A stretch of 64,000 nt of DNA, taken from NCBI GenBank assembly GCA_012932865.1, contig SAXG01000050.1:248001-312000 (forward strand). Direction: 5' to 3'. The translations under genes were made by a program, and so were the position numbers. Source of the DNA: Amylostereum areolatum. Taxonomy: Eukaryota; Basidiomycota; Agaricomycetes; Russulales; Stereaceae. The notes beneath the pieces were generated by a model, which was not told the origin of the DNA, did no database searches, and saw only the letters and a program-made list of their open reading frames with translations. Shown here one piece after another: positions 1 to 11,802 of the stretch. Positions within the stretch are counted from its first letter, which is position 1. Each line of letters begins with the position of its first letter.

Positions 1-232
1 CAGCAGTGAGTCGTTGACACTCTCACTAAAGATCCCGAGGAGATAACATCAGGAAGGACGGAAACCGTGACATACTCTTTGGACTACACGTAGTCAGCGG
101 GAAACTGAAGAAGCTTATGGGGGGCGGCGCGGAAAACCGCCAAGGTGCGCACATATTCTGGAACCTCATCGCATCTCATCCATCGCTAAATCTATTTAGT
201 GGACAAAATGACTGCGATGCTACCCTACGCCG
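1..232. other. Upstream flank of first gene
   Basis: No coding exon is recognised here. The stretch would hold the promoter and 5' UTR of the EF-hand/ZZ gene that starts at 233. A further upstream coding exon cannot be excluded because the window begins here. Confidence 0.3.
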
Positions 233-3200
233 ATGAAGTTGGTAGGTCTTGACATATCTGGCACTATCAGCGAGCTTGCAAAGAGCGCTGTCGGCAAGGA
301 AGTACAGGACAAACTTGACGAATTCCTATATGGCTTTGACAGGGTTCATCGCCCTCTTAGATGAGGTTGGCCAGATCCATCCGTTTATCAATGGTCAGGC
401 TCCCATCGTCTCTACATCAGCTTGGCTGACGTAGTACACAGTGGTCGTCATCGCTGTCAAAGCTGGATTCAAGCTCACATTGACCAAGCTGGACAACGAC
501 AAGAGGATCCTGGCTGTGTATACAGAGATGAAAGTAATGTTGCTAGTACTCATCCGGTGAGCTATTTAACTCGTCGCTGTCTTTTCGCTTGATCCTATCG
601 TCTACGCCAGCCTTCGGGACGTGCCGAATAAACCTATCATTTCCGACAAATCATCCACCATGAAAGATCCTATGCATGAAATGGTTGAAAACACCGTGAA
701 GGACATCAAAAGATGTTTTGCCACCTGCAGCGCGATGCAAGCCAAATCCATGCTAGCAAAAGTTGTCCATGGACCTGTCTGGAATCAAAAACTCTTTGAC
801 TTCATGAATCTATTCGACAGACGGCGCATGGAGTTCATTCTCGAAATCAGCATTCATACCAACCAAAGTGTGGAATCTGCGAAATCGACGATGAATGAGA
901 TGGCCACGTAGACGAACCTCAAGTGAGTATCCCTGTCTTGCGATATCGCTCTTCTAACGCAAGCGGGCAGAATGGATCAAATTCTTCGAAATCTGGAAGC
1001 ACTGTCTCCTCCGGCTCAACAAACCGTGGCCCGCGCTGTCAACGAGAAAGGCGGTCCGCAGGCGGTCCTGCGTAACAATACAGCATTGAAGGATCTAGAT
1101 GTTCTGGCAACTCGGCTCACAGCCGGAGACTCTGGGTCACGAGCATCAAGAAACAAGGGCAGCTTCGGTCGACATGAGCTCTCGGAACTGACGGAAGAAC
1201 CAGATCGGAGCATAGCCAACATCCTCCCGGTGTTTTCGCAACGGTTTGAACAGCAACAAAGGGAGTTAAAGATAGAATTCGACCGTCTTTACAAACAAGG
1301 CGCCACAATTATCAAGATGATCCAGAAATCCAATACGAAGTCTCATTCCGAGATCATTGAACAGGTATGTGGAAGTTCGTCTCTCAGTTGCTATTGGATT
1401 ACCACCTCACGCTCCAAAGGATATACGAAAGCTGTGGTCAAACATGGTAAGAAACTAGGCATTTGTCCAGCTTGAGCGATGCTCACAACTCGCAGGAGTG
1501 GCGTGGCAACGTAAAAGCAAAACACTTCGTCTTAGCCCTCCGTGATTACTACGTCGAAAAAATCGGCCCCGTCGCCAGAAATTCCCAGATCCTCGATGCC
1601 GATAGCACGGATTCGTGGGCGATCAAACACATTGATATTTTGTACTTGCAACCTATCATGGAGGCTTTCGACGATGACGCGTCAGGATTCATCACCATCG
1701 CGGAGATGAACCACTTCACCTCTTCTCGTCCTAAAGAATGGAGGTAAGTCGCTCATTACTCCTCTCCGAAGAACCTCGATAACACTCCAATACAGCTTGC
1801 CCCATTGGATAGCTTACTGGGCAGTGGGTGTGTATCATATATCGCACATATGACCTTCGTATCTTTTCTGACGATGCCTGGTAGGCTGGAAGGCAGGTAT
1901 GATCCATTATAGCAAGATGATCGAGGACGTCTTCGCCAAGATGGAGGGCCTGCTCCCACACATTCTTCCTGCGAACCGCGAGGCTGTAGACGATTATCAC
2001 ATCTATGTCTGGGACGCTATCCACACCTTCACGGCTCCACTTGTCAACCAAACCACCTTGGTTTCTCTCGATAAATTTCGCGCATACTTGGATATAGAAC
2101 AGAAAAGGCTTCAAGAAAACCTCCAATCCTCCAAGTTCGTCATCGACAACGTCGATATGGTCTCTATCATCACGGGCCCTGGACGCATAGAGAAGGTGAG
2201 CACTAGATTTTCGATCCTCGCTCTTTTCATATTAAACCCCGAAATTTCAGACATTGATGCCTCTCCTGTACCTCATGGTCGATCGCCACTACCAGATTAT
2301 GCGAATGTCGACTAAGAAAGTGGTAGCTCCCGGCGAGCTGTTCAGTAGCGTAGAAAGTATTCTATACGTGAAGGATGCCGTCCGCATGCGGTTCCATACA
2401 CTCAAAAGTGCGTACTTCATCATGTGGTGTGAGTCATGACACTGCGACTAAAGCTTGAGTGTATTCCAGACATATTCTCACAGCAGCAGAAGTCAGACCC
2501 AGAGAAACAGTTTCAATCTTTTTGCTTTGGCCTTGTACGTCCCCCCATTTATGGTCGTTGATATTTGGCTATTTCAATAACCCGAGTATACGTAGTTCAA
2601 GTATTTTGAGCACACGGAGAATCTCCTGTCCGCAAACTACGTGAAGGGTTTGGATCCCATCGTGATAGCGTACGACGATGCAACGGAAGACCAGAACATC
2701 AAGCCTGAGATTATCCTCCGGGAGCCTGTTACCGATCCAACGGAGACGACGGAACCAAGTTTGTGCACTCACTGGTGAGCTGAGCTACCATGCTTAGTCT
2801 CGTCTGTGATTATGTGTAACAACCTTCATTACAGGAACGCCTGGTGTGACGTGTGCGACAACCGAATCAGCGGCGCGCGGATAATCTGTCTCGATTGCGA
2901 TATCCGAGAATCGCACGTCTTCAATCATATCGACCTCTGCGACAATGACAAGTGCTTTGGCGCAGGAGTCCCTGTTGAGAGTCGTCCAGACCTGAAGGCT
3001 CCGCATGAACCTACGCACCACATAATGAAGGTACGCACCGTCGTGCACAAGAGGCAGTACGGACGAGTGGATCGGTCTGCCCGCGCTGCTTTGAAAAAGG
3101 TCGAAGAGGTGTGCAAACAACTGAGCAAGACCAATGGCGAGATGTCGACGGCCGTAGAGAGGGCCTCGTCGGACAAATCACCCAAAGTTTGCGGTGTCTG

Positions 3201-3569
3201 CGAACAGGTCCTCGCGCTGCCTTGTTGGTTCTGTGTTGCTTGCAAAGGTTAGAAACTAGCCCAACATTGATTCTGACTGGATGGTCGCTGACTGGTTTGG
3301 TTGTAGAGGACTTATACATCTGCAAAACATGCGACGAAAAAGGCGTGCCTAAACTCGAAGGCGATTGCGCTGAGCACAATGAAGGACACCCGCTCATTCG
3401 ATGCCAGCCATATGTCGAGCCGATGGACTCAGTTTCCGCTGACGAACGGATCAAGTCTCTAGAAGCCCAGGTTCGCGAGCTGATGACGCAGAACAGCGTT
3501 CTCGAGGGATTGATGAGGGAGTCTCACCGGATGCTGTCTGCCAGCGATGCTCGCCTCGCTCAAGCCTGA
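233..3569 (+). CDS. EF-hand and ZZ-type zinc-finger protein
   Basis: Spliced gene of about 12 exons with short GT-AG introns. The start is ATG 233 (MKLVGLDISGTISELAK). A helical N-terminal part is followed by a canonical EF-hand loop at about 1669-1710 (DDDASGFITIAE, ligands at 1, 3, 5 and 12). Then comes a ZZ-like zinc finger at 2840-2960 (CDVCDN..CLDC) and a second Cys-rich finger at 3187-3400 (CGVCEQ..CVACK, then CKTCDEKG). A short heptad-like tail ends at TGA 3567-3569. This architecture occurs in uncharacterised agaricomycete proteins; calcium sensing and protein binding are inferred only. Two oddities: the frame moves by +1 at the TTT of 335-337 (dropping one T joins DEFLYG to LTGFIALLDEVGQ), and an in-frame TAG at 909 is avoided if the donor at 908 (GTAGAC) is used instead of GTGAGT at 923. 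Confidence 0.7.
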
Positions 3570-3831
3570 TGCATGATGCTATGAGTGATGAGCAGTCGTG
3601 ATACGATTGTTGTGGAGTAGTATTCTGCGTTTCTTCAGGTTGAATACAAGGGGTTTCTGAAACAGACTGGGAAAAGGAAGGCTCACTGTATTATCTTATC
3701 TGATAATCTTGAGTCGTCCGAGCCGTAAGTAACTTATCGCAAGTCCAACTCGACTTCGACCTACTACTACGTTCACCGTCACCACTGTCCAACTTCGCAC
3801 AAGCACCTCCTGGCGCATTGGCCCGCACAAC

Positions 3832-4722
3832 ATGCTCTCTCGGCGCTTGGTGTCATTGACATCCTCTGCTCGCTACGGCACAATATATGAAATTTGTCAA
3901 CAGCATTTGGCTCTAAGACCCGGCGGCAGATTCCTCTCCACAAGCTCGGTCGCACGAGCGACGCATTACTGACACCTTGGCTATCCCACAAAACGCGAGT
4001 AAGAGTCAGATTAAGGTGAGTGAAGTTCGCTTTTATATTTCCAGATGAACCCAATCTTGTCATCCAGTCCAATTACTACAAAGTTTGTGTATCGTCGCGT
4101 GCCAAGTGGACCAACCTCATCACCAACGGTTGTAGCTCAGTAAGCAGTACCATCCTGACATCAACAAGAGCCCCGATGCGAAGGAAAAATTTCACGCGTT
4201 CAGTGCCGCATACGCAGTTCTAGGGGATGATCGACAAAGGTGCGTTGCTTGGGGTCGTTCTTGGCCACCACTAAACGACGCCTCGTCCTCGTCAGGAGAG
4301 CATACGACCGCTCTCTATCTACTCCATCAAATGCCGGGTACTCCGGACACGCCTCCACTCACACGGCGCACGGACATCCTCACCAGTACCAATACCCTCA
4401 CTGGACATACGAAACGCGTCGACGGGGGGCAACATATGCTTGGGAGCGACGGAACCGACCACCTCCAGGGCCAGGCCCTCAGTACACCCATGCCAACACA
4501 CACCCTAATCGAAGGCAAGAAGCAAGCGGCCGTCCTGACCCTTTCTCTTCTCCTCATGTCAGAAGGGCGACAGGCGTGCACACACCACCACGCACAGGTT
4601 GGAAGCAGACAGACGAGGACAAAGTAACGCATGTCTCGAGTTTCACTCGGGCGCTGCAGGTAGCCGGCATTGTGGTTTTTGTTTCGATCTTCACCAATGG
4701 TATCACGGCCAGTGCTGCATGA
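3832..4722 (+). CDS. Mitochondrial-type J-domain (DnaJ) protein, frameshifted
   Basis: An N-terminal presequence rich in Arg, Ser and Leu (MLSRRLVSLTSS..RFLSTSS) suggests mitochondrial targeting. The J-domain follows across four exons: HY / DTLAIPQNASKSQIK, SNYYK, LSKQYHPDINKSPDAKEKF with the diagnostic HPD, then AYAVLGDDRQR and RAYDRSL. Introns lie at about 4016-4068, 4083-4133 and 4240-4296. A His/Pro/Arg-rich linker and one C-terminal membrane segment (LQVAGIVVFVSIF) end at TGA 4720-4722. J-proteins stimulate Hsp70 ATPase through HPD; the membrane anchor suggests a J-protein of the mitochondrial membrane. Between the presequence and the J-domain one surplus base, T at 3970 (cattac-T-gacacc), breaks the frame, so the sequence as given is not translatable through. 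Family assignment is firm; functional state is uncertain. Confidence 0.75.
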
Positions 4723-5299
4723 CCAGAGGCCGTCGCCTATAGGTATGTGCGCTCCCTATTCTGCAGCATATAAGTACACGCTTTATTCTAATGGACATTT
4801 CCCCGCAGAGTGACCAGGACCTCGTGTTATCTTTTCATTATGTCCTACATTCTATAGCTTTTCAGTCAGCGCGGCCCTGAAACCACCGGCTTCCCTTCAA
4901 TTTATGCGTGGGGGTTGTGCTTCTGGCGAATGGTGGTATCTTACAAGTGTATCTCGGCCTTGCCCCCAAGGCGAGGACGTTCATCTCCCCGTCCTTCTTG
5001 AGGCTGACCGAGTCACCGAATCGTGAATACATTCTATAACATTTACCCACACCACACTGGCACGCTCTTTACGATTATTGTACCGGGTTTTTTTCTCTGG
5101 TCAATGCAACCTACTTTCCAGGATGCTTTCTCTACGACCTTGAAACTGGCACATGCGACGGTCTGTCTAAGACTGTTGACCACGAAGAGTGAGGGCCATG
5201 AGTCCGGCAATCTCCGCAAACTCCTCTGCACTGGCGCTCACAACTGACGACAGGACTGAGAGCCTCTACCAAGTCTCTACCAAACACATTATCTTCAAA
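4723..5299. other. Intergenic stretch between J-protein and QTRT2
   Basis: No recognisable gene or RNA. The last ~100 bases may contain an unrecognised 5' exon or UTR of the QTRT2 gene; an acceptor-like CTGACGACAG lies at 5242-5251. Confidence 0.3.
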
Positions 5300-5379
5300 A
5301 TGTCACAAAACAGACACCGATCCTCCTTGAAATTTCCCTCCTCGATCCTTCAGATTTGCCGTTTGTTCCTCGCGTTGGA

Positions 5380-7093
5380 ATGCTTTCTCTTCACCGACAC
5401 GACGAGGAAACATCGCTCGACATTCCTACACCAGGATTCATCGTATCTACCTCTCGGGGTGTGGTTCCTCACTTGTCTCGCGACCATACCTGCGACACGG
5501 ATGCCATACGTTGGGCCCACGTCGCCTTCGAGTCCTTGTGAGCGCTTTGATCTTCTCGCGTGTGGACTGGCCCGTCAGTCCCCTTCCTTCATTTTCCCTG
5601 TGGCAGCCAACTCACGATTGCTACGGTTAGTTTAGAGCATATTCCACCCGTACCCACTCAATATCCAGGCCCACATCCACTCCACAAGATCCTTGGCTTT
5701 TTGCCTCAACAACATGTTGTTTCTATGACCCTGCGCGATCCGTTCGATGACAGGGAAATGCCCCCGAACGGAACCAACTTCGTTTCGGCCAACTGCGTTA
5801 GAGGGGTCAGGAAGGTGCGTTTGTTATCTTCGTATCAAGTCGTCTTCCAGAACTGATGGATCGCAGGTCACGCCCGCAGACTGGCGGAAGTACGTGCTCG
5901 CGTGCGATCCAGACGTGGTCATCGCGCTCCCGGATATCCCCTTTACATCCACCGGATACTCTCAAAAACGCGTCACTAAGAGCCTTGAACGTTCCTACTT
6001 CGTGGCTCGCAGACCTTCTCCACCCATTAGCCTCGGACGATTTTCCCTCATCCAACGACCTGCCTCATTTGAACGTTTTTCTCCACATGGCGGGCGGTGT
6101 CATTCCTGCAGCTCGAAAAGCCTTTTCCGACTCTTTACTGCAAACTCTGCACGACAAAGAAGCCGAAGCCATACATCCATTAAAAACGCTCGACGAGGGT
6201 GTATGTGGCTACACCTTCGATCTCGTGCCATTGCACCGAACCCTGTCCCTACAAGCCCAGTCATCGGAGGCCTCCCTTCTTTCTGCACCGTCCCTCGGTC
6301 CAAGCGACATCGGAAGCCCTGGACCCAACACCCAACGTACCATCTCCAGACACGCCGTCCCGCATTGTAGACCTCCTTCGAGCGTCCCTCGCTCTTCTCC
6401 CCCTTTCCAAGCCACGGTTGGCTAATTCCGCGGGATCTCCGCACGAAATACTCGTTCTCATTCGCGATGTTGGCATCGACTTATTTGACGCACATTGGGC
6501 ACAGCGTGCTGGGGACATCGGCATCGCTCTCGACTTCACCTTCCCCACGCCTGCTATGGATGCGTCCTCAACGACGTACGCTTCTAGGGCACAATCTCTA
6601 CGATACCAAATACGCCCACGATTTCTCTCCTTTTTCAGACGCTTTTTCTGGTGCGATCAGGACCGCAGACGACGTCCGTCCGATATGCCTGTGTATCGCC
6701 TGCTCTCCAGCTCCTCCTCCCCTCTCCTTCATCATTCGACACAGCAAGCTCGACCCCGAGCCATCCCAACGTCCCGCAGCACCATATACCCGCGCATATA
6801 TTCACCACCTTCTGCACACGCACGAGATGTCGGCGCATACTTTCCTCGTCGCGCACAACCTATGCGTGCTCGACGCGTTCTTTGCCGGGATCCGAAGAGT
6901 GCTCGAGGAACGTCCTCAAGAGTTTGGAAGCGAAGTGGACAGGTTTTTGGAGACCTACGACGGGCAGATGGTGTTGTTTGGGGAGGCGAGGAAGGCGTGG
7001 GCAGAGGTCGAGCTCACAAGAGGTAAGGGAAGGCTCACGCGGGAGAAGGAGAAGCAGGCAGAGGGCACCCTGGGCACCGTGGTTGAATTATAA
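5380..7093 (+). CDS. QTRT2: QTRT2-like queuine tRNA-ribosyltransferase subunit, frameshifted
   Basis: Resembles the non-catalytic subunit of the eukaryotic tRNA-guanine transglycosylase, which with QTRT1 exchanges G34 for queuine in GUN-anticodon tRNAs. Blocks appear in family order: IPTPGFIVSTSRGVVPHLS, SMTLRDPFDD, VTKSLERS, WLADLL, KPRLANSAGSPHEIL, RDVGIDLFDAHWAQRAG. Near the end is the zinc site CLCIAC (CxCxxC) with a distal His in YTRAYIHHLLHTHE. The start is uncertain: coding-like sequence extends 5' of in-frame ATG 5380, so a 5' exon may be missing. The intron at about 5813-5866 is normal. Three +1 shifts break the frame: T at 5996 (between KSLERS and TSWLADLL, where the family alignment leaves no gap), one unlocalised between about 6242 and 6310, and T at 6582-6583 before LGHNLYD. 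A decayed second copy lies at 16.7-17.2 kb. Confidence 0.85.
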
Positions 7094-7312
7094 CTTTGGA
7101 AGTACAAATGCAAATATAACGAAGGTGGTTCTGTGCAGAAACGTGGATCGACATGGCGCCGACGATCCGACTACATCGCTAGTCACAATACATACATGAG
7201 TACATCGATAATACAGCCCTAGTACGACGGCAACGAGGCTGCATGAATAAATAATCGCCTAACGCGATTCCTTGGACCTCAGACTCTTGAGGGAGATCAA
7301 TCGTATTGCCGA

Positions 7313-8052
7313 CTAAGCAGTGAGTACTATTTCCCGCCTGGAGATGGGCACAGCTGGTGCGAGGGCGGCATCCGAAAAAGAAGAGTCTTTAGCGTTGGAG
7401 TCGAATATTCCAGTATGCCTTTCGAGCGTCTTGAAAATTGTCAGTGATATGATGATATACACGACAATATAGGCCTGCCTCACCCTTATTCTCCCAAGTT
7501 GTATCTTCTGGCGACTTACATTGCTACCTTGCGACCCAGAACTGCCATGAGTATTTATGTCGTGGTTGCCACGACCCATGATAGGAATGATATCTTGAGA
7601 AGACCTCGCGTTGAGTTCCACGCGCACAAGAATCAGGTAAGGAACCGTAGCCTGGATGCGTATGAGGGACAAAATGGAAGGAAGTGAATACGGACGGCAC
7701 TTACGCTGAGCTGTCCAAGGATTGATCCCAGAATGGCACCACAATTCGCTTTGGCCGAATAGAATGCCAGGACCAGGATGGTCGAAAAGCTGTACAGCGC
7801 TCCGGACTCGATGATGATCCAAAACACGGAGAGCTGATTCCTCCGCGCGCCCATGCCTCTCCACGAGACCGTCCTCCATATTTTCCACGCGATCAGGAGC
7901 GTTGCGCTGACTTGGACTGCGATCGAGAGGGACCACATTGCCAGCAGCCAATCGCCGAGGTGGCTGACGAAGACTGGGTCATCGGAACGAAGTTGCGCGA
8001 GATTGCCAATCGCTGCATCATCAGGGAAAGCCTCTCCCGCAAATGCCGCGCC
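7313..8052 (-). pseudogene. C-terminal part of a fungal multi-TM protein gene
   Basis: Reading leftwards, the sequence encodes DPVFVSHLGDWLLAMWSLS, then AVQVSATLLIAWKIW, then FWIIIESGALYSFSTILVL. An intron at about 7644-7703 is followed by ATVPYLILVRVELN and a hydrophilic Ser-rich tail. These match the last membrane helices (about TM5-7) of the expanded agaricomycete seven-transmembrane-like family of unknown function. No N-terminal helices precede it; coding sequence stops at the edge of the Plavaka-like element. The missing front helices occur on the same strand at 14.87-15.7 kb, so the gene appears to be split by the insertion and is called a pseudogene. Whether a truncated transcript is made cannot be seen. 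Confidence 0.6.
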
Positions 8053-8062
8053 AAGGTCCTCT
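8053..8062 (+). repeat. Candidate left terminal inverted repeat
   Basis: AAGGTCCTCT, exactly complementary to 14731-14740. Both copies are followed inward by TAATT(T)AGCG-like sequence, with a gap in the right copy. Ten bases alone are weak evidence for the true terminus. Confidence 0.4.
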
Positions 8063-8178
8063 AATTAGCGTGCCGTTTAGATGGTGCCCTCTAAGGCGGT
8101 CTAGTACGTCAAAAGGTGTCTAAGTCAAGTCCGAGGTTTTTAGAGGTTACACACATTGTCATTGTACGGACTCTCGGG

Positions 8179-11100
8179 CTAAAATACGGTCCTGTATGTA
8201 TGGTGATCGAGGAATGAGCTGACACGGAATTTAGTACACTCCTCAAGGACATTATAGCTTGTCCAATGACGGGGAGCGGTCGCACCGAAACGCGGGAAGA
8301 GCTGGACACTCCGTTGGATGTCTTCGATAGGGATGATTTCGGCGTCGCGTCGCCCATTGTGCACGGAACGAGACACACGGTACATCTGTGTGTCATCTTC
8401 TGGCTCCTTTGCGAACGGCGTGAACCACTCGATGTAGGCAAGGTGTTGTGGGGGTGTCGGACGTGTGGGTAGGTAGACGGTGTCGGCCGTCTTGGCAGAT
8501 AGTCGGAAGACCACGCGCACTTGTGCGACGCGGTAGCCTTGGTCATGACCGGTCAGCGGTGAAATCTCAGACGAGCAGCAAAGCTCACCTGCTACGCCGC
8601 GAGCACCTCCAGCTCCCGATTTAACCAACACGGTGTCAAACCGACCGGGAACGATACGTCCACGGGTGTCCCGCCGCTGAGGGCGAACATGGACAGCATC
8701 TTGCTCGTCTTTTCCGTCCTCGCGTTGCAGAGCGTCGTGATTCCAGAGCTTAATCTTGTGATACACGGCGATAGGTCTGGTCGGGATGAGTGTGTTATCA
8801 GCTTCGTGACGCGCGGGCCCAGGACCGAGATCTGGGTAGTTACACTTGACAATGAATGCTGCGAGTGCATCGGAAAAGTCAACGGCGCCGTACAGTTCAT
8901 GGAGTCGATCGAACGAGACGGCTGGGAGTGTTGGATGTTTCGTCATCTGGGTGTGCATGTGAAGGTGCACCTCTGGTGTCCGTTCCGAAGTGATAGGAGG
9001 GTGCCCCGAAGAGCGCCACTGAATGAACGCCGCATGCGCGTTGACCTTCTCGCGACGTTCGAGCCATGCCGTCATTTGTGGATATTCATCTTTTCGGTTG
9101 GTAGCCCTGTACGCGTCTTTCGCAAAGTCGATGTGCAGGCGTTCCGATTGCTCCGTGTTGCTGTTATCTGTTGTACCGAAGAGCACGATGCTTGGCGAGT
9201 AGTGCCGTGCACCATGAACTTTCGGAAGGTTGAAATCCAGCCGGATTCCGAGATCAATGAAGATCGATTTATTGTCGTGGAAGCGCCGAAGAGCATCGTC
9301 CATCTGCGCAAGGGTTTCATCGGTATGGGATGGATATTGGGCAAGGTAGAGGAAGTCGAGAATTCCTCGAACGGCGCGGATGAGGCGGGCAGGACTGCGG
9401 CCATCTGGGAGAGGAAGATCTGCAATCAGACCAAGGAGAATGCGCGCGATGTGCTTGTGCTCTGTACCCGACACCCGGACAAGCGAGCTGATCCCATGTG
9501 TGAAGAGGCGAGCGTGGTGGTTGGGTGGCATCCGATGACAACGGGCATCAATTTCGTCGGGCCCAAATGCTTGCGGGTCCGAAATCCATGCAATGACATG
9601 CTTGATGACTCCTTGATACATCTGGTGGAGGATATCGGGTGTGCATGAGGCAAAGATGTTTACATAGGGCAAATCTTCCCAGAACGGATGGAAGATAGGG
9701 CGGAGGCGCGCCTCACGACATGCAGCGTGGTAGGTTGTGGGATCACCATCGGCCAGTTCAAAGACGTCCAATGCGTCGTCGGCATCACGGAAATCGAGGT
9801 CTGTGTCATCATCGTACTCTCCGAGAAGAGCGTGCAGAATCGGACATCTTGGACAGTCACCATAGAGTGTTGCCGTCACAAGAACCTGCTCCGGATAATC
9901 CCCAACGAATATAGCATAGATGGGATGACAGCGACGCCAAACGCCATCACCGCTGACCATGGCGATTCCGGTTTCTCCGATGTCCTTGATGGGTGCAAGA
10001 ATCCGACGCATGCACTCATGGAAAATGTTGCCGGTTGCACGGCGTCGGGCAGCCTTGTTGGAGATGTGGTCCAGTTTTGCTGTGGGCAGGTAGCCAATGA
10101 GGACTTGCGCCCGACGGGAGGGCTTGCGACGGATGTCCTTCGGGATGTTTCCGATTGTCATGTAGACCGGGTATGCTGTCTTCCCGTGAAAGAGCGTGAG
10201 CTGAGTCTTGTCTGATGATATGATGAGGGGGATGATTGTTGCGCCAGGGAGTTTTGCCTCAATGCTTGTCTGCGGAAGAGAAAATTTGTGTTAGGTCGGA
10301 GGAGGGAACCGTAGAAGATGATGCCAAGCACCTGCACGTTCCACCACCAAGTGCCCGTGTTCATCTCATCGTACATCCGAATCGTCATGTCGGCATCTTG
10401 GTAGTGGCGCTCCGGGACCGTGATCAGGTGTTGCGCAAATTCGGGGTCGCCGTACAGCGCGCGGATGCAAGGAACAATGTCGCGAAAGTACACCTCAAAG
10501 TTCTCGCCACCGACCTGGATCTCCTCCATCGTGAACTTCGGCCGACCAGGCAGTTGTTCGTCGATGATCTTGTTGAGCTGAGCCGACGAGCAGAATGAGA
10601 GGTCGAGTTTCTCGGCAAGCTAAGTAAAAGAGGGTAATGAGCATTGAACTTGACGCGTGATCACTGGCAATTGGATGCATACCTCGTCCATCTGGAGGAG
10701 CTCAGAGACCGCGGTCGATGTTGGCCCACGTGTTTTGGCCCAGTAAGCCATGGACCAGTCGAGTTTCGACTTGAACGGTGCCCAGATGTTTCCCGCACTC
10801 CCAGATTCCAAATGCGAACGCAGAGTGTCGTACTGTGACGCAGATACCTCTAAAGTGAGAGGTGCGCCAGCGCTCTCGCTCGGGAACGGCACGATCATCG
10901 GGTGCACCCAGAGCTTTCCTTCAACACGTTGCCGTTCTTCGGGTGTAAAGAGGCGGCCAGAAGTATCTTGCGGAGCCGCTAGTTCGTCTGCAGGCAGTTC
11001 TCCTGGCGCCGATTGGGGTGCATTCGGGTTGATTACGGGCTCCAAGACGCGCCCGAGCTCCTCAAAGTTTCGCACATCCTCCTCTTCATCCGCTTCATCT

Positions 11101-11486
11101 TCTTCCGTGGTTCCTTGATTCCTGTCAGAGACCGACATAGGAGCCGGAAAAACATTGTCGACATCCATAGGAGTTGCACGAGGATTATCGGCAGTGTTGC
11201 CAGCTGGATTGTCGAGTCCGAGTTCGGCAGGTGTATAACTTTCCGAAAAGTAGTCTGCGCCGACGCCCGTGTTCTCTGCTGATAGGTTCTCCGCAACTTG
11301 AGGATTTGGCGGTGCCATAAGACCGGGGAACAGGCTTTCTTGAAGAGCCTGGTATGCGGTGTGAGCAGCTTTGCATTCCTCGCGCGCAGTCTGTCTCCAG
11401 TGGTTTGTACGCCCGCGCGGCGAGAAGTTTTTGCTGCATCCGTTGCAAACTACGGAAGCCTTGGCTGTGGGCAGCTGATACGCCAT
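8179..11486 (-). CDS. Plavaka-like transposase
   Basis: Three main exons. Exon 1 from ATG 11486 (MAYQLPTAKASVVCNGC) carries a C2HC-like N-terminal finger (CNGC..H..C) and an acidic linker. The next exon holds AEKLDLSFCSSAQLNK and MTIRMYDEMNTGTWWWN. The long last exon holds the core: IIPLIISSDKTQLTLF, GKTAYPVYMTIGNIPKDIRR, RRRATGNIFHECMR, GDGVWRRCHPIYAIFVGDYP, GDCPRCPI and DILHQMYQGVIKHV. These blocks are the hallmark of Plavaka transposases, DNA-cutting enzymes related to CACTA/KDZ types. The C-terminal part has the usual variable H- and R-rich region and ends at 8179. The frame is open throughout, so the enzyme looks intact. The promoter is shared with the divergent DUF6532-like gene. Confidence 0.85.
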
Positions 11487-11802
11487 GAGGATACAGCGTG
11501 TGTTGGAGGTCGTGATGTGGAGGAGAGAAGGGTGCGTTATATCCAATTTCACTATGCGCGGAGGAAATCAGCCGCCTAAATTCACCAAGTCCGTCTAAAA
11601 CTCACCAAGACCCCACCAGACGTGAGAGTGCTCACGCTCCGCAGAGCCCGCACTATTACGAAACCTACGGCCATGTCAGCAAACGGCGCAGGACTTATAT
11701 TTGTACGCTCACCTCGCCGTGTCGACAGGCATCCTCGCTCTTCTTCCTCTTCCCCACTTTCCTTCTCCCCTCTTTTTCTTTTCCGTCCCCCCCGTCAACG
11801 GC
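11487..11802. promoter_or_regulatory. Divergent promoter region of the transposon
   Basis: 316 bp between the start codons of the transposase (11486, minus) and the DUF6532-like gene (11803, plus). It holds CCGCCTAAA and CCGTCTAAAA at about 11569-11600, echoing the motifs at the element ends, which may be transposase-binding repeats. A pyrimidine-rich tract (11735-11795) precedes the plus-strand ATG. Promoter function is inferred from position only. Confidence 0.4.

Noticed and set aside
909..911. In-frame TAG in the EF-hand/ZZ gene
   Set aside because: Using donor GTAGAC at 908 removes it and keeps the frame (ATMDQIL), so it need not be a nonsense codon.
8689..9648. Long plus-strand open frame (319 codons)
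   Set aside because: Lies antisense within the transposase core exon; its product has no recognisable motif.
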